DNA of 6,695 bases from Bacillota bacterium (GTDB lineage: Bacteria; Bacillota; Bacilli; Alicyclobacillales; SLC66), in assembly GCA_021846145.1 (NCBI GenBank), contig JAJZCJ010000180.1, positions 1-6,695 of the forward strand, given 5' to 3'. The first letter of the stretch is position 1. Each line of letters opens with the position of its first letter. The notes beneath the pieces were generated by a model. That model made no database searches. It was not told the origin of the DNA and was given only the letters and a program-made list of their open reading frames with translations. Below are positions 6,595-6,695 of the stretch, piece by piece. Both the position numbers and the translations under genes were made by a program.

Positions 6595-6695
6595 TAGGAT
6601 ACCACCACTCCTCGGTAATCGGCTGTTTTCCATTCGCTGTGATCAAGCGATTGCGCGTACTGAATCAGCAACTGCATGGAATGTAAATTGGCTTG
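6594..6695 (-). CDS. C-terminal 33 residues of an upstream gene, cut by the window edge
   Basis: The minus-strand frame is open from the window edge and ends at TAA (6596-6594). The residues begin QANLHSMQLLIQYAQSL and end in Gly-Val-Val-Val-Ser. The fragment is too short to identify. YheC/YheD genes often occur in tandem, and a helix ending in Tyr-Ala-x-x-Leu resembles the tail of some members, so a second ATP-grasp paralogue is possible but unproven. That it is a real coding end is supported by the TAATG overlap with the next start and by the Shine-Dalgarno-like bases near its end. Confidence 0.6.
   Translation of the reverse strand, partial: QANLHSMQLLIQYAQSLDHSEWKTADYRGVVVS
6602..6613 (-). 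promoter_or_regulatory. ribosome-binding region of the YheC-like gene
   Basis: Minus-strand GAGGAG (6613-6608) lies 13 bases and GGTGG (6606-6602) 7 bases before the ATG at 6594. Both lie inside the end of the upstream coding region. Together with the TAATG overlap they indicate translational coupling. They do not suit the longer start at 6633. Confidence 0.6.

Overview
The window is ordinary chromosomal DNA of a spore-forming Firmicute (Bacilli-like). This inference rests on three things: a YheC/YheD-type ATP-grasp protein known from endospore coat-associated families, a Bacillus-like TmcB/MiaB protein followed by mutS and mutL, and purine-rich Shine-Dalgarno sites. Base composition is near 50% GC. 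No genus can be fixed from the sequence alone; a moderate-GC Bacilli lineage such as the Alicyclobacillaceae is only a guess. Every supported gene lies on the minus strand, so the layout below runs from high to low coordinates.

Region 6695-5521: the last 33 codons of an unidentified protein end in a TAATG overlap with the start of a 357-residue YheC/YheD-family protein. The two are almost certainly co-transcribed and translationally coupled.

Region 5520-5189: this is the only long non-coding stretch, about 330 bases. It holds an extended -10 promoter, a long rod-shaped RNA fold of about 175 nt, and a clear intrinsic terminator. The fold has a closing stem, a central bubble and an apical hairpin, with a GUUUUGA-type segment beside the bubble. 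I read it as a 6S RNA (ssrS), the stationary-phase RNA that mimics an open promoter and binds housekeeping RNA polymerase.

Region 5188-1: miaB (tRNA i6A37 methylthiotransferase), mutS and the N-terminal 385 codons of mutL follow with almost no gaps. The mutL ribosome-binding site is buried in the last codons of mutS. This is a tRNA-modification and mismatch-repair operon: MutS recognises mismatches, MutL couples recognition to strand incision, and MiaB supports decoding fidelity. mutL runs off the window, so its C-terminal (probable endonuclease) domain is not seen.

The most interesting points are the 6S-like RNA and its terminator sitting about 25 bases before the miaB-mutS-mutL operon with no obvious separate promoter, the GTG start of mutS, and two repeat structures inside mutL. 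No mobile element, CRISPR array, tRNA or rRNA was found.
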